64,000 nt of DNA from Chryseobacterium sp. (GTDB lineage: Bacteria > Bacteroidota > Bacteroidia > Flavobacteriales > Weeksellaceae). The position numbers and the translations under genes are program-made. Shown piece by piece: positions 1-8,461 of the stretch (position 1 is its first letter; every line of letters starts with the position of its first letter). The stretch covers positions 248,001 to 312,000 of the forward strand of contig JAITUA010000013.1 of NCBI GenBank assembly GCA_031286615.1, in the 5' to 3' direction. The notes beneath the pieces were generated by a model. That model was not told the origin of the DNA. It did not search any database and saw only the letters and a program-made list of their open reading frames with translations.

Positions 1-323
1 TGAGCCATATTTTCTTCGTAAGAGCTTATCTCGGGGATGTTATTGTAGTGATGCTTCTTTACACTTTCGTAAAGACTTTTGTAAAAGTAAATAATGAGAA
101 ACTGATTCTTGGGATTCTTATTTTTTCTTTCCTGATAGAATTTGCACAGTATTTCCATATTGCGGAAAAATTAGGCTTCCAGGACGGAAGCCTGATGTAT
201 ATTGTTATCGGAAATTCTTTTTCATGGATTGATAACCTCTGCTATGCTGTAGGGTGTCTGCTGCTTTATCTTTTTGTAAGGATGACAAAAAGTGAAAACT
301 TAACCTCAAACCCTAATACCTAA
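1..323 (+). CDS. DUF2809-like membrane protein, 5' truncated
   Basis: The frame is open from the first bases of the window (first full codon at position 3) to the stop at 321-323, so the gene begins upstream; the ATG at 48 lies inside it. The product is hydrophobic, with helices around VVMLLYTFVKTF, LGILIFSFLIEFAQ and the C-terminal YAVGCLLLYLFV. The order 'RAYLGDV', 'EFAQYFHIAEKLGF', 'GNSFSWIDNLCYA' is typical of the small DUF2809 integral membrane family, whose function is unknown. Assignment is from motif memory only. Confidence 0.7.
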   Translation, partial: SHIFFVRAYLGDVIVVMLLYTFVKTFVKVNNEKLILGILIFSFLIEFAQYFHIAEKLGFQDGSLMYIVIGNSFSWIDNLCYAVGCLLLYLFVRMTKSENLTSNPNT

Positions 324-347
324 CTCCTGCAACCTAATCCCTACTGT

Positions 348-1268
348 TTATCTCCCAAAACTATCGTACTTATCCTCTGCATACTTGGTAAAGCGGTTCA
401 ATAAAGCTACATTTTCCTTTTCCATAGGAGAAAGATCATTGTCTACATTGCTGGAAACAGGGATGTACCAGTCTGTTTGTTCAAAGAAATTTCTGTAGGT
501 TTCTTTTTTGAAAGAATAGCCATGTCTTGCAAATACGGAATTTTTGATGATCTCAAGGTCAAGTTTTCTTAAATTTTTAAGATCCTTTTCCGTCAGCTTT
601 TGCTTAGAGGCATTCAGTTTGAAAATTGCTTCTGAAGCGATACGGTTTTTAGACGTTTTATAGCTTTCTGTTTTGCCTGTTTCTTCATCCTTATACTTTT
701 CTGTGAATTCTTTGGGATTGGACCAGTCTACCAGATCAGAATCTTTATCCAGCATAAAGTTGGGGTTATACACAAACTCTTTTTTAGTTAGCTTGAGTGT
801 TTTGGAAGGAGCTTTGACTGCTGTTTTGTTAAAGGCATTCCATTTTCCGGTTAAGCTGTCTCCTTTCAGTTTTACTTCAAATCTTCCGTCTGTTTTGTCA
901 TTTCCCGGCTCATCCAGTACAAAAGACGCTGAAGCCTCATTGAAAACTCCTCTGAATGGGCGCTGATTACCATTCACAATACTTTGCCCGTAAACGCTGT
1001 CCTTGGTGATTCTGTTGATCTTTAAAGAAATTCTTTTATAATTATCAACGTCATATTCCGAGCCATCTGTTTCGTCAACTACCTTTTCCATTCCGGCAAA
1101 TTCTCCGGTATAGATTCCGTAATATTCTTTGTGAACCTCAGGAATAACAACAGAATCCTTTTTTGCGGTCAGGGAATCTTTGCCAGATTCATTGGTTTTT
1201 CCTTCTTTTTTACAGCTTGCCAAAGAAACTGCCAGCAAAGAAATCAATGTATAATTTACAATTTTCAT
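348..1268 (-). CDS. YARHG-domain lipoprotein
   Basis: This 306-aa protein starts with a lipoprotein signal peptide (LLAVSLASC, lipid-accepting Cys19) and should be anchored in the outer membrane or periplasm. The C-terminal ~60 residues (FARHGYSF, then YRNFFEQTDWY) fit the YARHG domain, an extracellular module of unknown role; the middle part is a Lys/Asp-rich beta-type region without a recognised family. Its ATG overlaps the stop of the upstream membrane-protein gene by 4 bp (ATGA), which points to translational coupling. It is the last gene of the minus-strand run that begins with the BaiN-like flavoprotein. Confidence 0.8.
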   Translation of the reverse strand: MKIVNYTLISLLAVSLASCKKEGKTNESGKDSLTAKKDSVVIPEVHKEYYGIYTGEFAGMEKVVDETDGSEYDVDNYKRISLKINRITKDSVYGQSIVNGNQRPFRGVFNEASASFVLDEPGNDKTDGRFEVKLKGDSLTGKWNAFNKTAVKAPSKTLKLTKKEFVYNPNFMLDKDSDLVDWSNPKEFTEKYKDEETGKTESYKTSKNRIASEAIFKLNASKQKLTEKDLKNLRKLDLEIIKNSVFARHGYSFKKETYRNFFEQTDWYIPVSSNVDNDLSPMEKENVALLNRFTKYAEDKYDSFGR

Positions 1269-1903
1269 ATATGTTTTTTTTTGATTAAATATTCAATAAT
1301 AAGGATATTGGGAATCCAGCCCAGCCATGCAATGATCTGATACACATCCATAGGATTGGGATGAAATAAATATACAATAATAACTTTCCACATTCTCAGG
1401 GTAATCGCAGATAGTGTAAAAGCAAAACTGCGCCACATCCATTGCTTGTGTTCTTTAAACTTCTTCTGTCTTGCCAGCTGATATGCCTTAAGCGTTGAAA
1501 ACCACCATAAAAAGCCTAAAACGATAAACGATATCTTTGATAAAAGACCTCCGTTTGCAAAAATTCCCATATAAATTCCAGATGGTGCCGCGAAAATCAG
1601 AATGAGAAAAATATACACTTTCCCCATATTCCGGTGGAAGTTTTTTAATACAAAATTTCGTCTGAGAATAGCCAGAAACCCTGAAAGAAGTACAAAAATA
1701 CTCGTATAAACGTGAGTATAGAAAAATGTGAGATATTCAGGTCTTTCTACCACTTCTGTCTGCTTAATCATCAGAAAACTGACTTCAGGATTAAAAGGAA
1801 TATATTCTAAGGTAATTTTTAACATCAGCCAAAAGAAATACCCAAATCCTATAACGAGAAGGATTCTAAAGAAGGCAGGTGTGTTTCTTTTAACGGATAA
1901 CAT
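1265..1903 (-). CDS. DUF2306-type membrane protein
   Basis: The 212-aa protein has about six membrane helices. The sequence 'FFYTHVYTSIFVLLSGFLA' followed by 'RNFHRNMGKVYIFL' and 'HKQWMWRSFAFTLSAITLRMW' (given here in separate pieces) resembles the DUF2306 family, with conserved His in helices that suggest a cytochrome-b561-like haem-binding fold; that last point is inference. It lies 6 bp downstream of the TonB-like gene and overlaps the YARHG lipoprotein gene by 4 bp, so all are probably cotranscribed. Confidence 0.7.
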   Translation of the reverse strand: MLSVKRNTPAFFRILLVIGFGYFFWLMLKITLEYIPFNPEVSFLMIKQTEVVERPEYLTFFYTHVYTSIFVLLSGFLAILRRNFVLKNFHRNMGKVYIFLILIFAAPSGIYMGIFANGGLLSKISFIVLGFLWWFSTLKAYQLARQKKFKEHKQWMWRSFAFTLSAITLRMWKVIIVYLFHPNPMDVYQIIAWLGWIPNILIIEYLIKKKHI

Positions 1904-1909
1904 TTTTTG

Positions 1910-2326
1910 TTATTCAAATTCTAGGGTAACAGGAAAAGTATAATAGTTGCGTACCATTACTTCATTGGATTCGGCGGGTTTCCATTTGGTTTCCAAAGAC
2001 TTTATAATCTCTTCTATTTCCCTGTTTAGATCAGGAAGATCTCCGGTAACCAATATATTTTCTATTTTGCCCTTGGCATTAACTGTAAATTTTACTTTCG
2101 AAAAAAATCTGCCTTTTATCGGAGTTATTTTGTCTATTTGTATTCTGTCAGCAATATCTTTTTGAAGAGCTGCCATCCCTCCTGGATATCCACCATGTTT
2201 AGTATCTTCAGGACTATACTGCTGCTCTGTGGGATGATCTTCGACTGGTTGTATTTTGGTTTCCTGTGTCTGAGCAAAAACAAGCCCAAATCCAAGACAT
2301 AAAATCAATGCTAATATTTTTTTCAT
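1910..2326 (-). CDS. small secreted TonB-C-like protein
   Basis: The preferred start (2326) gives 138 aa beginning with a signal peptide (MKKILALILCLGFGLVFAQ). An upstream in-frame ATG at 2383 would overlap the preceding gene and spoil the signal peptide. The C-terminal part (VKFTVNAKGKIENI ... WKPAESNEVMVRNYYTFPVTLEF) has the pattern of the TonB C-terminal domain as found in many Bacteroidota 'energy transducer TonB' proteins. There is no N-terminal TonB transmembrane/Pro-rich region, so it is unlikely to energise a receptor in the classical way. Similar stand-alone proteins lie at 9924-10490 and 12784-13389. Confidence 0.7.
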   Translation of the reverse strand: MKKILALILCLGFGLVFAQTQETKIQPVEDHPTEQQYSPEDTKHGGYPGGMAALQKDIADRIQIDKITPIKGRFFSKVKFTVNAKGKIENILVTGDLPDLNREIEEIIKSLETKWKPAESNEVMVRNYYTFPVTLEFE

Positions 2327-2357
2327 GTGTTTAGTTTTTAGTAAAAATAATATTTTT

Positions 2358-3560
2358 TTACAAGCTATTGAGATCCTGTGCAATCAGCCATCCTTCACTC
2401 CAGCATGCCTGGAAATTGAACCCGCCTGTCACAGCATCTATATTTAAGACTTCTCCGGCAATATAAAAATTAGGAAGTAATTTGGAAGACATGTTTTTGA
2501 AGTTAATTTCCTTTAAATCAACTCCTCCGGCCGTTACAAACTCATCTTTAAAAGTTGATTTTCCGGTTACCTGAAACTTCTTTTTGCAAAGATTTTCCAA
2601 TATTTTCTGCATTTCTTTTCCGGAAATATTAGCCACCTGTTTGTTGAAGTCCACTTTTGAAATATCTAAAACCTTCTGCCAGAACCTGTTGGTAATATCA
2701 AAGATCTTAGACTGCCCGATGGACTTTTTAGGATTACTTTGTTTAAAATTATGGAAGATTTCTTCCGCTTCGTCTATTTCTATGGAGATAAAATTAACTT
2801 CAATTTCAAAGTTATATTTAAGTTTTGCAAGACTTATGGCTTCCCATGCAGAAATTTTCAGAACGGCAGGCCCGGAAAGACCCCAATGGGTAATAAGCAA
2901 AGGTCCGCTTTCTTCAGTTTTTAATTTAGGAATAGAAATTCCTGCATTTTCAAAGCTTGTTCCCGGAAGATCTTTTAGCAATTCATCTTTAATATTGAAA
3001 GTAAAAAGGGAAGGAACAAGATTTATAATCTTATGTCCCAGATTTTCAACCATTTTTAAAGATTTTGGAGAGCTTCCGGTGGTATATACGATATAATCTG
3101 CCTCAAAATCTCCTGAATTGGTTTTAACGATATATTTTTCACCCTGTTTTTCGATCTCTTTTACCGTACATTTTGTTTTTATAGAAACATTTTTCTTTTG
3201 CGCTTCGTTCAGAAAAGTATTGATGATTGTCTGAGAAGAATTACTTTCAGGGAAAGTTCTGTTATCATTTTCAATTTTCAAAGGAACATTGCGCTGGTCA
3301 AACCACTCCATTGTATCCCCGGGTTGAAATTTGCTGAAAACACTCAATAGTTCCTTGTTCCCACGAGGATAAAACTGAACAAGCTCTCTGGGATCAAAAC
3401 AAGCATGAGTCACATTGCAGCGACCGCCTCCGGAAATTTTAACTTTCTGAAGGACATCAGAGTTCTGTTCTAAAATCGTAATTGTATATTTCTTTTCGTC
3501 AAGATTGGATGCACAGAAAAAGCCTGCAGCACCGCCTCCGATAATAATGATCTGTTTCAT
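2358..3560 (-). CDS. BaiN/RdsA-type (HI0933-like) FAD-dependent oxidoreductase
   Basis: This 400-aa flavoprotein starts with a dinucleotide-binding motif (IIIGGGAAGFFCASNL) followed by the family signature KISGGGRCNVTHAC near residue 45. It ends with the second FAD-contact block (FYIAGEVLNIDAVTGGFNFQ ... WSEGW), the usual layout of the HI0933/YhiN/BaiN family. The length is normal for the family. The physiological substrate is not known for most members. It is first in a four-gene minus-strand run, 31 bp from the TonB-like gene. Confidence 0.9.
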   Translation of the reverse strand: MKQIIIIGGGAAGFFCASNLDEKKYTITILEQNSDVLQKVKISGGGRCNVTHACFDPRELVQFYPRGNKELLSVFSKFQPGDTMEWFDQRNVPLKIENDNRTFPESNSSQTIINTFLNEAQKKNVSIKTKCTVKEIEKQGEKYIVKTNSGDFEADYIVYTTGSSPKSLKMVENLGHKIINLVPSLFTFNIKDELLKDLPGTSFENAGISIPKLKTEESGPLLITHWGLSGPAVLKISAWEAISLAKLKYNFEIEVNFISIEIDEAEEIFHNFKQSNPKKSIGQSKIFDITNRFWQKVLDISKVDFNKQVANISGKEMQKILENLCKKKFQVTGKSTFKDEFVTAGGVDLKEINFKNMSSKLLPNFYIAGEVLNIDAVTGGFNFQACWSEGWLIAQDLNSL

Positions 3561-3663
3561 GTATATGTAATCCTATGCGGAAGATTATTTTTTCAAAAGT
3601 ACAATTTTTATAAACCATCTTATTTGAGTATTTTTGAAGATTATAATTTTAACGAGACCAAAA

Positions 3664-4158
3664 ATGATTTTCTACCATAAATTTGAAGTGCGATGGAGCG
3701 ATCTTGATGCCAATAAGCACTTAGCCAATTCATCCTATGTACAATATTGTGCGCAAGCCAGAATGGCTTTTATGACTAAAGAAAAAATGGGGGTTACCCA
3801 GCTAAGCAGATGGGGAATTGGTCCTGTGATCCTGCATGAAAGATATTCTTTCTTCAAAGAAATCTACGCAGATCAGATAGTTATTGTAAGTGTAGAAATA
3901 GACGGATGTGCAGAAGATTCTTCTATCTACCGTTTCGTACACAAATTCTATACACCGGATGGTATGCACTGTGCCACTGCAGAAGCTACAGGAGTATGGA
4001 TTGATATGATGCTTAGAAAAATGACGACTCCACCGGATGATGTAGTGGAAGCAATGAATAAATATAAAAGCCCGGAAACTGTTGTATTATCGAAAGAAGA
4101 TTTCAAAAAATTTCCTTTCCACCCACATAATATTGACCCGGCAGAAATTAATATATAA
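3664..4158 (+). CDS. acyl-CoA thioesterase (4HBT hotdog fold)
   Basis: A 164-aa hotdog-fold protein. The N-terminus FEVRWSDLDANKHLANSSY is the 4HBT signature containing the Asp that acts in hydrolysis; 'GIGPVILHERYSFFKEI' and 'HCATAEATGVWID' follow as in FabM/YbgC-like thioesterases. The start at 3664 is preferred over an in-frame ATG at 3634 because the fold begins at once and the extra ten residues are basic and unmatched. It is monocistronic in appearance, with an AT-rich inverted repeat downstream. Confidence 0.85.
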   Translation: MIFYHKFEVRWSDLDANKHLANSSYVQYCAQARMAFMTKEKMGVTQLSRWGIGPVILHERYSFFKEIYADQIVIVSVEIDGCAEDSSIYRFVHKFYTPDGMHCATAEATGVWIDMMLRKMTTPPDDVVEAMNKYKSPETVVLSKEDFKKFPFHPHNIDPAEINI

Positions 4159-4243
4159 ATGATAATTGATGATTGATCGATGATGTTGATGAAATATTAT
4201 ATTCTTGATGTATCAATTATCATTTATCAATCATCACTTATAA
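4156..4243 (+). repeat. AT-rich imperfect inverted repeat between genes
   Basis: The left arm (ATGATAATTGATGATTGAT) is largely complementary to the right arm (blocks ATCAATTATCATTT and ATCAATCATCAC), so RNA from here could fold into a long, imperfect hairpin. It may act as a terminator or as a dispersed intergenic repeat. No gene is seen in it. Confidence 0.45.
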
Positions 4244-4252
4244 ACAGAAATT

Positions 4253-5305
4253 ATGTTTGAAGATAAATCACAGGAGCTGACGCCCATTTCAAAATTAGGA
4301 GAGTTCGGTCTTATTAAGCATTTGACGGAGCATTTTCCGCTATCCAATGAATCTTCGGAGCTTGGGGTAGGAGATGATGCAGCAGTTATCAATCCGGATA
4401 ACAAAAAAGTAGTTCTTACAACAGATGTACTGGCGGAAGGAGTACACTTCAATCTGGGATATGTACCATTGAAGCACTTAGGATATAAAGCGGTAGTAGT
4501 AAACCTTAGTGATATTGCAGCAATGAATGCAACTCCTACGCAGATCTTGGTTTCCCTTGCGGTTTCCAATCGTTTTCCGGTGGAAGCTTTAGAAGAAATC
4601 TATTCCGGAATTCAGGCTGCTTGTGGAAGATACAAAGTTGATCTTATTGGAGGAGATACTACAAGCTCCAATTCAGGGCTGGTAATGAGCATTACCGCTG
4701 TAGGAATTGAAAATGACGAAAATATTGTCAAAAGAAGTGGAGCAAAACCTAATGATCTTCTTGTGGTAACAGGAGATTTGGGTGGAGCATATATGGGATT
4801 ACAGATTCTTGAAAGGGAACATGCTGTATATCTTGCAAATCCAAATATGCAGCCGGAAATGGAAGGCTACGACTATATCCTGGAAAGACAATTGAAACCT
4901 GAAGCAAGAACAGATGTAAAGACGATTCTGGAAGAACTGGATATAAAACCAACTTCTATGATCGATATTTCAGACGGTCTGGCTTCTGAAATCCTTCACC
5001 TTTCAGATCAGTCAAAAGTAGGCTTCAGATTGTATGAAGAAAAAGTACCATTGGACAATCTTACGATCTCTACTGCAGATGAAATGAATTTGAATCCGGT
5101 AATGACTGCTTTAAGCGGAGGTGAAGATTATGAGCTTTTGTTCACGATTTCGCCAGATGATTTTGATAAAATTAAAAATCATCCGGATTTTACCATCATA
5201 GGACATGCTGTAGAAAAAGAAGAAGGAAACTTTATGGTCGCAAGAGGGTCTAATCAGCTGGTAGCGCTTACTGCTCAGGGCTGGGATGTCTTTTTAAACC
5301 AATAA
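4253..5305 (+). CDS. thiL: thiamine-phosphate kinase
   Basis: The 350-aa product phosphorylates thiamine monophosphate to thiamine pyrophosphate, the last step of cofactor synthesis, in the cytoplasm. Visible ThiL/PurM-like motifs are GVGDDAAV (residues 38-45), the metal/nucleotide block TTDVLAEGVHF (56-66), the GGDTTSS loop near residue 135, MIDISDGLASE near 240 and the SGGEDYELLF block near the C-terminus. Length is as expected. A 55-aa membrane protein starts 1 bp after the stop, so the two are probably cotranscribed. No thiamine riboswitch is evident in the short upstream gap. Confidence 0.95.
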   Translation: MFEDKSQELTPISKLGEFGLIKHLTEHFPLSNESSELGVGDDAAVINPDNKKVVLTTDVLAEGVHFNLGYVPLKHLGYKAVVVNLSDIAAMNATPTQILVSLAVSNRFPVEALEEIYSGIQAACGRYKVDLIGGDTTSSNSGLVMSITAVGIENDENIVKRSGAKPNDLLVVTGDLGGAYMGLQILEREHAVYLANPNMQPEMEGYDYILERQLKPEARTDVKTILEELDIKPTSMIDISDGLASEILHLSDQSKVGFRLYEEKVPLDNLTISTADEMNLNPVMTALSGGEDYELLFTISPDDFDKIKNHPDFTIIGHAVEKEEGNFMVARGSNQLVALTAQGWDVFLNQ

Positions 5306-5306
5306 A

Positions 5307-5474
5307 ATGTATACGTTTACCGTATTACCGGTTTTAGTTATTATTACATTTATAATAGTGACTCTTTATAAACATTACATTAAAAAACGGAATCAGAACC
5401 TGAAAGAATCGTTCTTTTTTGTTTTTTTCTTTGTAACAGTCTGGAGTTTGATTTATTATTTTGTTTTTAGCTAA
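5307..5474 (+). CDS. small two-helix membrane protein (55 aa)
   Basis: The ORF starts with ATG at 5307, just after the thiL stop, and ends at TAA 5472-5474. The peptide has two hydrophobic stretches (LPVLVIITFIIVTL and FFFVFFFVTVWSLIYYFVF) separated by a basic loop (KHYIKKRNQN), as in a helical hairpin with the loop in the cytoplasm. No family is recognised. The tight spacing behind thiL and the terminator that follows support a real gene. Confidence 0.6.
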   Translation: MYTFTVLPVLVIITFIIVTLYKHYIKKRNQNLKESFFFVFFFVTVWSLIYYFVFS

Positions 5475-5556
5475 AAATAAACAGATGATCATAAAGATAA
5501 TTTAAAAATCAATCTGATAAAACCGAAAAATTATATTTAATTTTAAATATTGTAAG

Positions 5557-5589
5557 AAAACCGCAGCACTTTTTTTGCTGTGGTTTTTG
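5557..5589 (+). terminator. Rho-independent terminator after thiL and the 55-aa gene
   Basis: The stem AAAACCGCAGCA / TGCTGTGGTTTT, with one G-U pair, surrounds a T-rich loop and is followed by TTTGTTTT. Confidence 0.7.
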
Positions 5590-5614
5590 TTTTATCTCAT
5601 CAAGTACATTAGTA

Positions 5615-6436
5615 ATGAATTCATATGAAAAAAATATTCCTGTTCACAATCTGGTGTCTGAAGAATTTCAGGTCAACAGTTTAGAAAATGGACATCCGGA
5701 AAACTTTGAGGATATCCATCGGCATAATTTTTTTGAGATTATCTGGTTCAAAGAAGTTCATCCAGACAGCCGCCTTGAACTGGATTTTGAAAATTATACA
5801 GTTAAAAATAACCAGATTTGTATTATTGTTCCCGGACAGGTTTTCAATATGAAACTCCGCCAGGAAAAAGGATTTGTATTGGCTATAAGTAAAGAAATTT
5901 TTAAAGAAGCTTGTGATACTGAAGCTGTTTTAGCAAATGGAGCAAGGCCTTTCTTTTTAGATGCAGAAAGCAGTGAAACCGGAAATATGCTTATTTCAAT
6001 GATCAGACGGGAATATCTTGGATCCGGCCGCGTTGAAATTTTGAAAGCTTATCTAAGAGCCTTCTGTCTTATTATAACGGATCAAATGAACGTTCAGAAT
6101 ACATCGGAAGATGACAAGCCGAGGATTCAGCAACTGTTAACGCTGATAGATGAGCATTATATCAATCAGAAGAATACAGACTTTTATGCTGAACAGCTCA
6201 AAATAAGCACTCATCATCTTAATGATATTGTCCGACTTTCCAGAGGAACAACCGTAAAAAAAATGATTTCCCAGCGTCTTATCCTGGAAGCCAAAAGAGA
6301 ACTTAGCTTTGGAGCTCTTACGGTGAAGGAAATTGCTTTTAAACTCGGTTTTAATGATGCTTCATATTTTTCAAGGTTTTTCAAGAAACATACTAACCAA
6401 AATCCCGACAATTTTAAGAATAATGAAAAAAGATAA
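5615..6436 (+). CDS. AraC-family transcriptional regulator
   Basis: A 273-aa regulator. The N-terminal half is a cupin-like sensor (HRHNFFEIIWF, NQICIIVPGQVF) and the C-terminal ~100 residues hold the two helix-turn-helix motifs of AraC proteins (STHHLNDIVRL and VKEIAFKLGFNDASYFSRFF). It lies 168 bp upstream of, and on the same strand as, a Bcr/CflA-type drug exporter. The likely role is control of that exporter in response to a small ligand, as in other AraC/MFS pairs; this is inferred from position only. Confidence 0.9.
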   Translation: MNSYEKNIPVHNLVSEEFQVNSLENGHPENFEDIHRHNFFEIIWFKEVHPDSRLELDFENYTVKNNQICIIVPGQVFNMKLRQEKGFVLAISKEIFKEACDTEAVLANGARPFFLDAESSETGNMLISMIRREYLGSGRVEILKAYLRAFCLIITDQMNVQNTSEDDKPRIQQLLTLIDEHYINQKNTDFYAEQLKISTHHLNDIVRLSRGTTVKKMISQRLILEAKRELSFGALTVKEIAFKLGFNDASYFSRFFKKHTNQNPDNFKNNEKR

Positions 6437-6604
6437 TCCTCAATATTTGCTGTAATGATTGGCTTAGATTAATATTTTTCATTTATTTACAGTATTCAAA
6501 TCTTCAGTTTGTCCTATACTTCCTTCAGTTCTTTTATTGAAATATGACGCTTTTTAAAGCAACTTTGCAGCTGAAAAAACTGCCTGTAAAGGCTTATATT
6601 ATTT

Positions 6605-7801
6605 ATGAAGAAGAATTTGAATATTGTAGTGTTTATTTTGGCACTGCTCAACACATTGGAGTCGCTGAGTATAGATCTTTATCTTCCCGCTTTCCCAAGT
6701 ATGGCTAAAATCTTTAATACTGATATTGGCCATATCCAGATATCTATTTCGGTGTTCTTTGCCGGGTTTGCTTTCGGACAATTATTATGGGGACCTTTAT
6801 CAGACAAAAAAGGAAGAAAACCGATGCTTTATTGCGGACTTTTACTTTTTATTATAGGAGCTACAGCCATCTATTTTACCTCAGATATTTATGTTTTATG
6901 GGCAATGCGTTTTCTGCAGGCCTTCGGAGGAAGTGCGGGAATTGTTATTGGTAGAGCGATCATTATTGATCTTTACGATAAGCAGAAATCCGTAACTATT
7001 TTTTCCCAGCAGTCTCAGATCAGTGGTATTGCTCCCATTGTGGCGCCGTTATTGGGAAGTGTTTTCCTTAAATTCTGGGGCTGGAACAGTTCTTTTGCCT
7101 TTTTATGCATCATGGGAATGATCACGTTGTTCATGGTATATAAATATGTACCGGAAACCAATAGCAGAGTCAATCTTCCTGACGAAGAACTGATAAATGA
7201 AAAAGGATTGAAAGATCAGCTGAAAATGATCATTTCCAACAAAGATTTTATCAACAGTACTATGGTAGGAAGTATTGCGTTTGCATCCCTTATTATTTAC
7301 ATTTCAAATGCACCGTTTCTATTCATGGAAATCCATGGGTTTTCAAGCAGTACATTTAGTTTTATATTTGCTTTTAACTCCCTGGCATTGATTACGGCGG
7401 CCTATCTTACCCCTAAGCTGATCAAAAGGATAAGCAATTCAGCACTGTTATTTACAGCTACTATTGTATTACTGGTGGTATGTTCTCTTCATATTCTGAT
7501 TGCTGCTGAAAACATTTCTGTAGCTCTGGAAATTGTAATGCTTTATCTGTCGTTACTGGCTATCGGAATTTTATTTCCTATCACGTCAGCTCATGCACTT
7601 TCTCCATTTAAAGAAGGAAGAGGAACAGCAGCGGCTTTACTTGGATTCATGCAGTTGATGGTTACCTTCTTAATTTCAGGGCTTATTGGCCTTTTAGAAG
7701 CAGACTCTATCATCCCGATGGTGGTGACACGTTCTGCAATGGCATTAATCGCGGTTTGGTTCGGGTACCGTATTTTTAAATCTCAAAAAGTAACAGCTTA
7801 A
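6605..7801 (+). CDS. Bcr/CflA-family multidrug MFS transporter
   Basis: A 398-aa inner-membrane protein with twelve predicted helices. The start 'LESLSIDLYLPAFPSMAKIF' and the MFS motif A (WGPLSDKKGRKPM) after helix 2 are typical of the Bcr/CflA drug:proton antiporters, as is the second motif region 'RFLQAFGGSAGIVIGRAII'. Family members export compounds such as bicyclomycin or chloramphenicol, but the substrate here cannot be read from sequence. The AraC gene just upstream is the likely regulator. Confidence 0.9.
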   Translation: MKKNLNIVVFILALLNTLESLSIDLYLPAFPSMAKIFNTDIGHIQISISVFFAGFAFGQLLWGPLSDKKGRKPMLYCGLLLFIIGATAIYFTSDIYVLWAMRFLQAFGGSAGIVIGRAIIIDLYDKQKSVTIFSQQSQISGIAPIVAPLLGSVFLKFWGWNSSFAFLCIMGMITLFMVYKYVPETNSRVNLPDEELINEKGLKDQLKMIISNKDFINSTMVGSIAFASLIIYISNAPFLFMEIHGFSSSTFSFIFAFNSLALITAAYLTPKLIKRISNSALLFTATIVLLVVCSLHILIAAENISVALEIVMLYLSLLAIGILFPITSAHALSPFKEGRGTAAALLGFMQLMVTFLISGLIGLLEADSIIPMVVTRSAMALIAVWFGYRIFKSQKVTA

Positions 7802-8029
7802 ATACCTGTTGTCATATACAAAGAATAATGTATTGAAAAACTAATCCGCTTATTTGATCCTGTTGTCATACGATCCGGACATTTAATCAAGTAATTTTTG
7901 TGAAAAATGACCAAAGGGTTCTCTTTGCATAAAATTTAAAATATGAAAAGAACCCTTTCGACGGTTTTATGTTGTTTATTGCCATTAGGATATTGGTTTT
8001 GACCAAGGCCCGTTTCCGGATGAAAATAA

Positions 8030-8058
8030 AAAATCGGAAGTATCACTACTCCCGATTT
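8030..8058 (-). terminator. Terminator of the bacteriocin-like gene
   Basis: On the minus strand an AAATCGGGAGT / ACTTCCGATTT stem, with one mismatch, is followed by TTTTTATTTT, just downstream of the stop at 8066. Confidence 0.65.
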
Positions 8059-8065
8059 CTGTTTA

Positions 8066-8308
8066 TTAATAAGGCTGTTCTTCACAAATGGAAGGAGGAT
8101 TACATCCGCCACCGCCAGGGTTTCCGCCGCCGCCTACAGCGATACATTGTCCGGGATTTCCGTCTTCATACATTTCGCATGCATATCCCCAGGCACACTG
8201 GCAATCGTTCTGACAGTTATAAGAATTGCCTCCCATATGACAGCCGTCTATTCCGCTGCCCAGAATTGTAGATAAGTCTTTTCTTAAAAGTTTTTTGATT
8301 TTTTTCAT
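8066..8308 (-). CDS. bacteriocin-like Cys/Gly-rich precursor peptide
   Basis: An 80-aa peptide with a basic leader (MKKIKKLLRKDLSTILGSG) like those of the 'bacteriocin-like' GG-leader precursors common in Chryseobacterium. The leader is followed by a core rich in Cys and Gly (CQNDCQCAWGYACE, a GGGGNPGGGG run and a final Cys pair). The leader would suit cleavage and export by a C39-type peptidase/ABC transporter, but none is encoded nearby. Its activity is unknown; it could be a bacteriocin, a signal or a secreted Cys-rich peptide. It has its own terminator and is monocistronic. Confidence 0.7.
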   Translation of the reverse strand: MKKIKKLLRKDLSTILGSGIDGCHMGGNSYNCQNDCQCAWGYACEMYEDGNPGQCIAVGGGGNPGGGGCNPPSICEEQPY

Positions 8309-8410
8309 GGTTCAATTTGGTATTAAATGTTATCGTTTAATTTGTATATCCTTGTAAATATAGTAAAATTGTTTTAATGGATTGTAAATGAATCACATGT
8401 GGGTTCTATA

Positions 8411-8440
8411 CAAAAAGAAGCCATTTCAAGAATGGCTTCC
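8411..8440 (-). terminator. Terminator after the 435-aa lipoprotein gene
   Basis: A perfect 9-bp stem GAAGCCATT / AATGGCTTC with a 5-nt loop is followed by TTTTTG on the minus strand. Confidence 0.75.
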
Positions 8441-8461
8441 TTATGATGTAAATATTCTTTT

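Noticed and set aside
7805-7875. Short direct repeat CCTGTTGTCATA as a mobile-element mark
   Set aside because: It is a single 12-bp pair without flanking inverted repeats or a transposase.
7911-7955. AAAGGGTTCT / AGAACCCTTT hairpin as the terminator of the MFS gene
   Set aside because: The loop is about 25 nt and no T run follows, so termination is doubtful.
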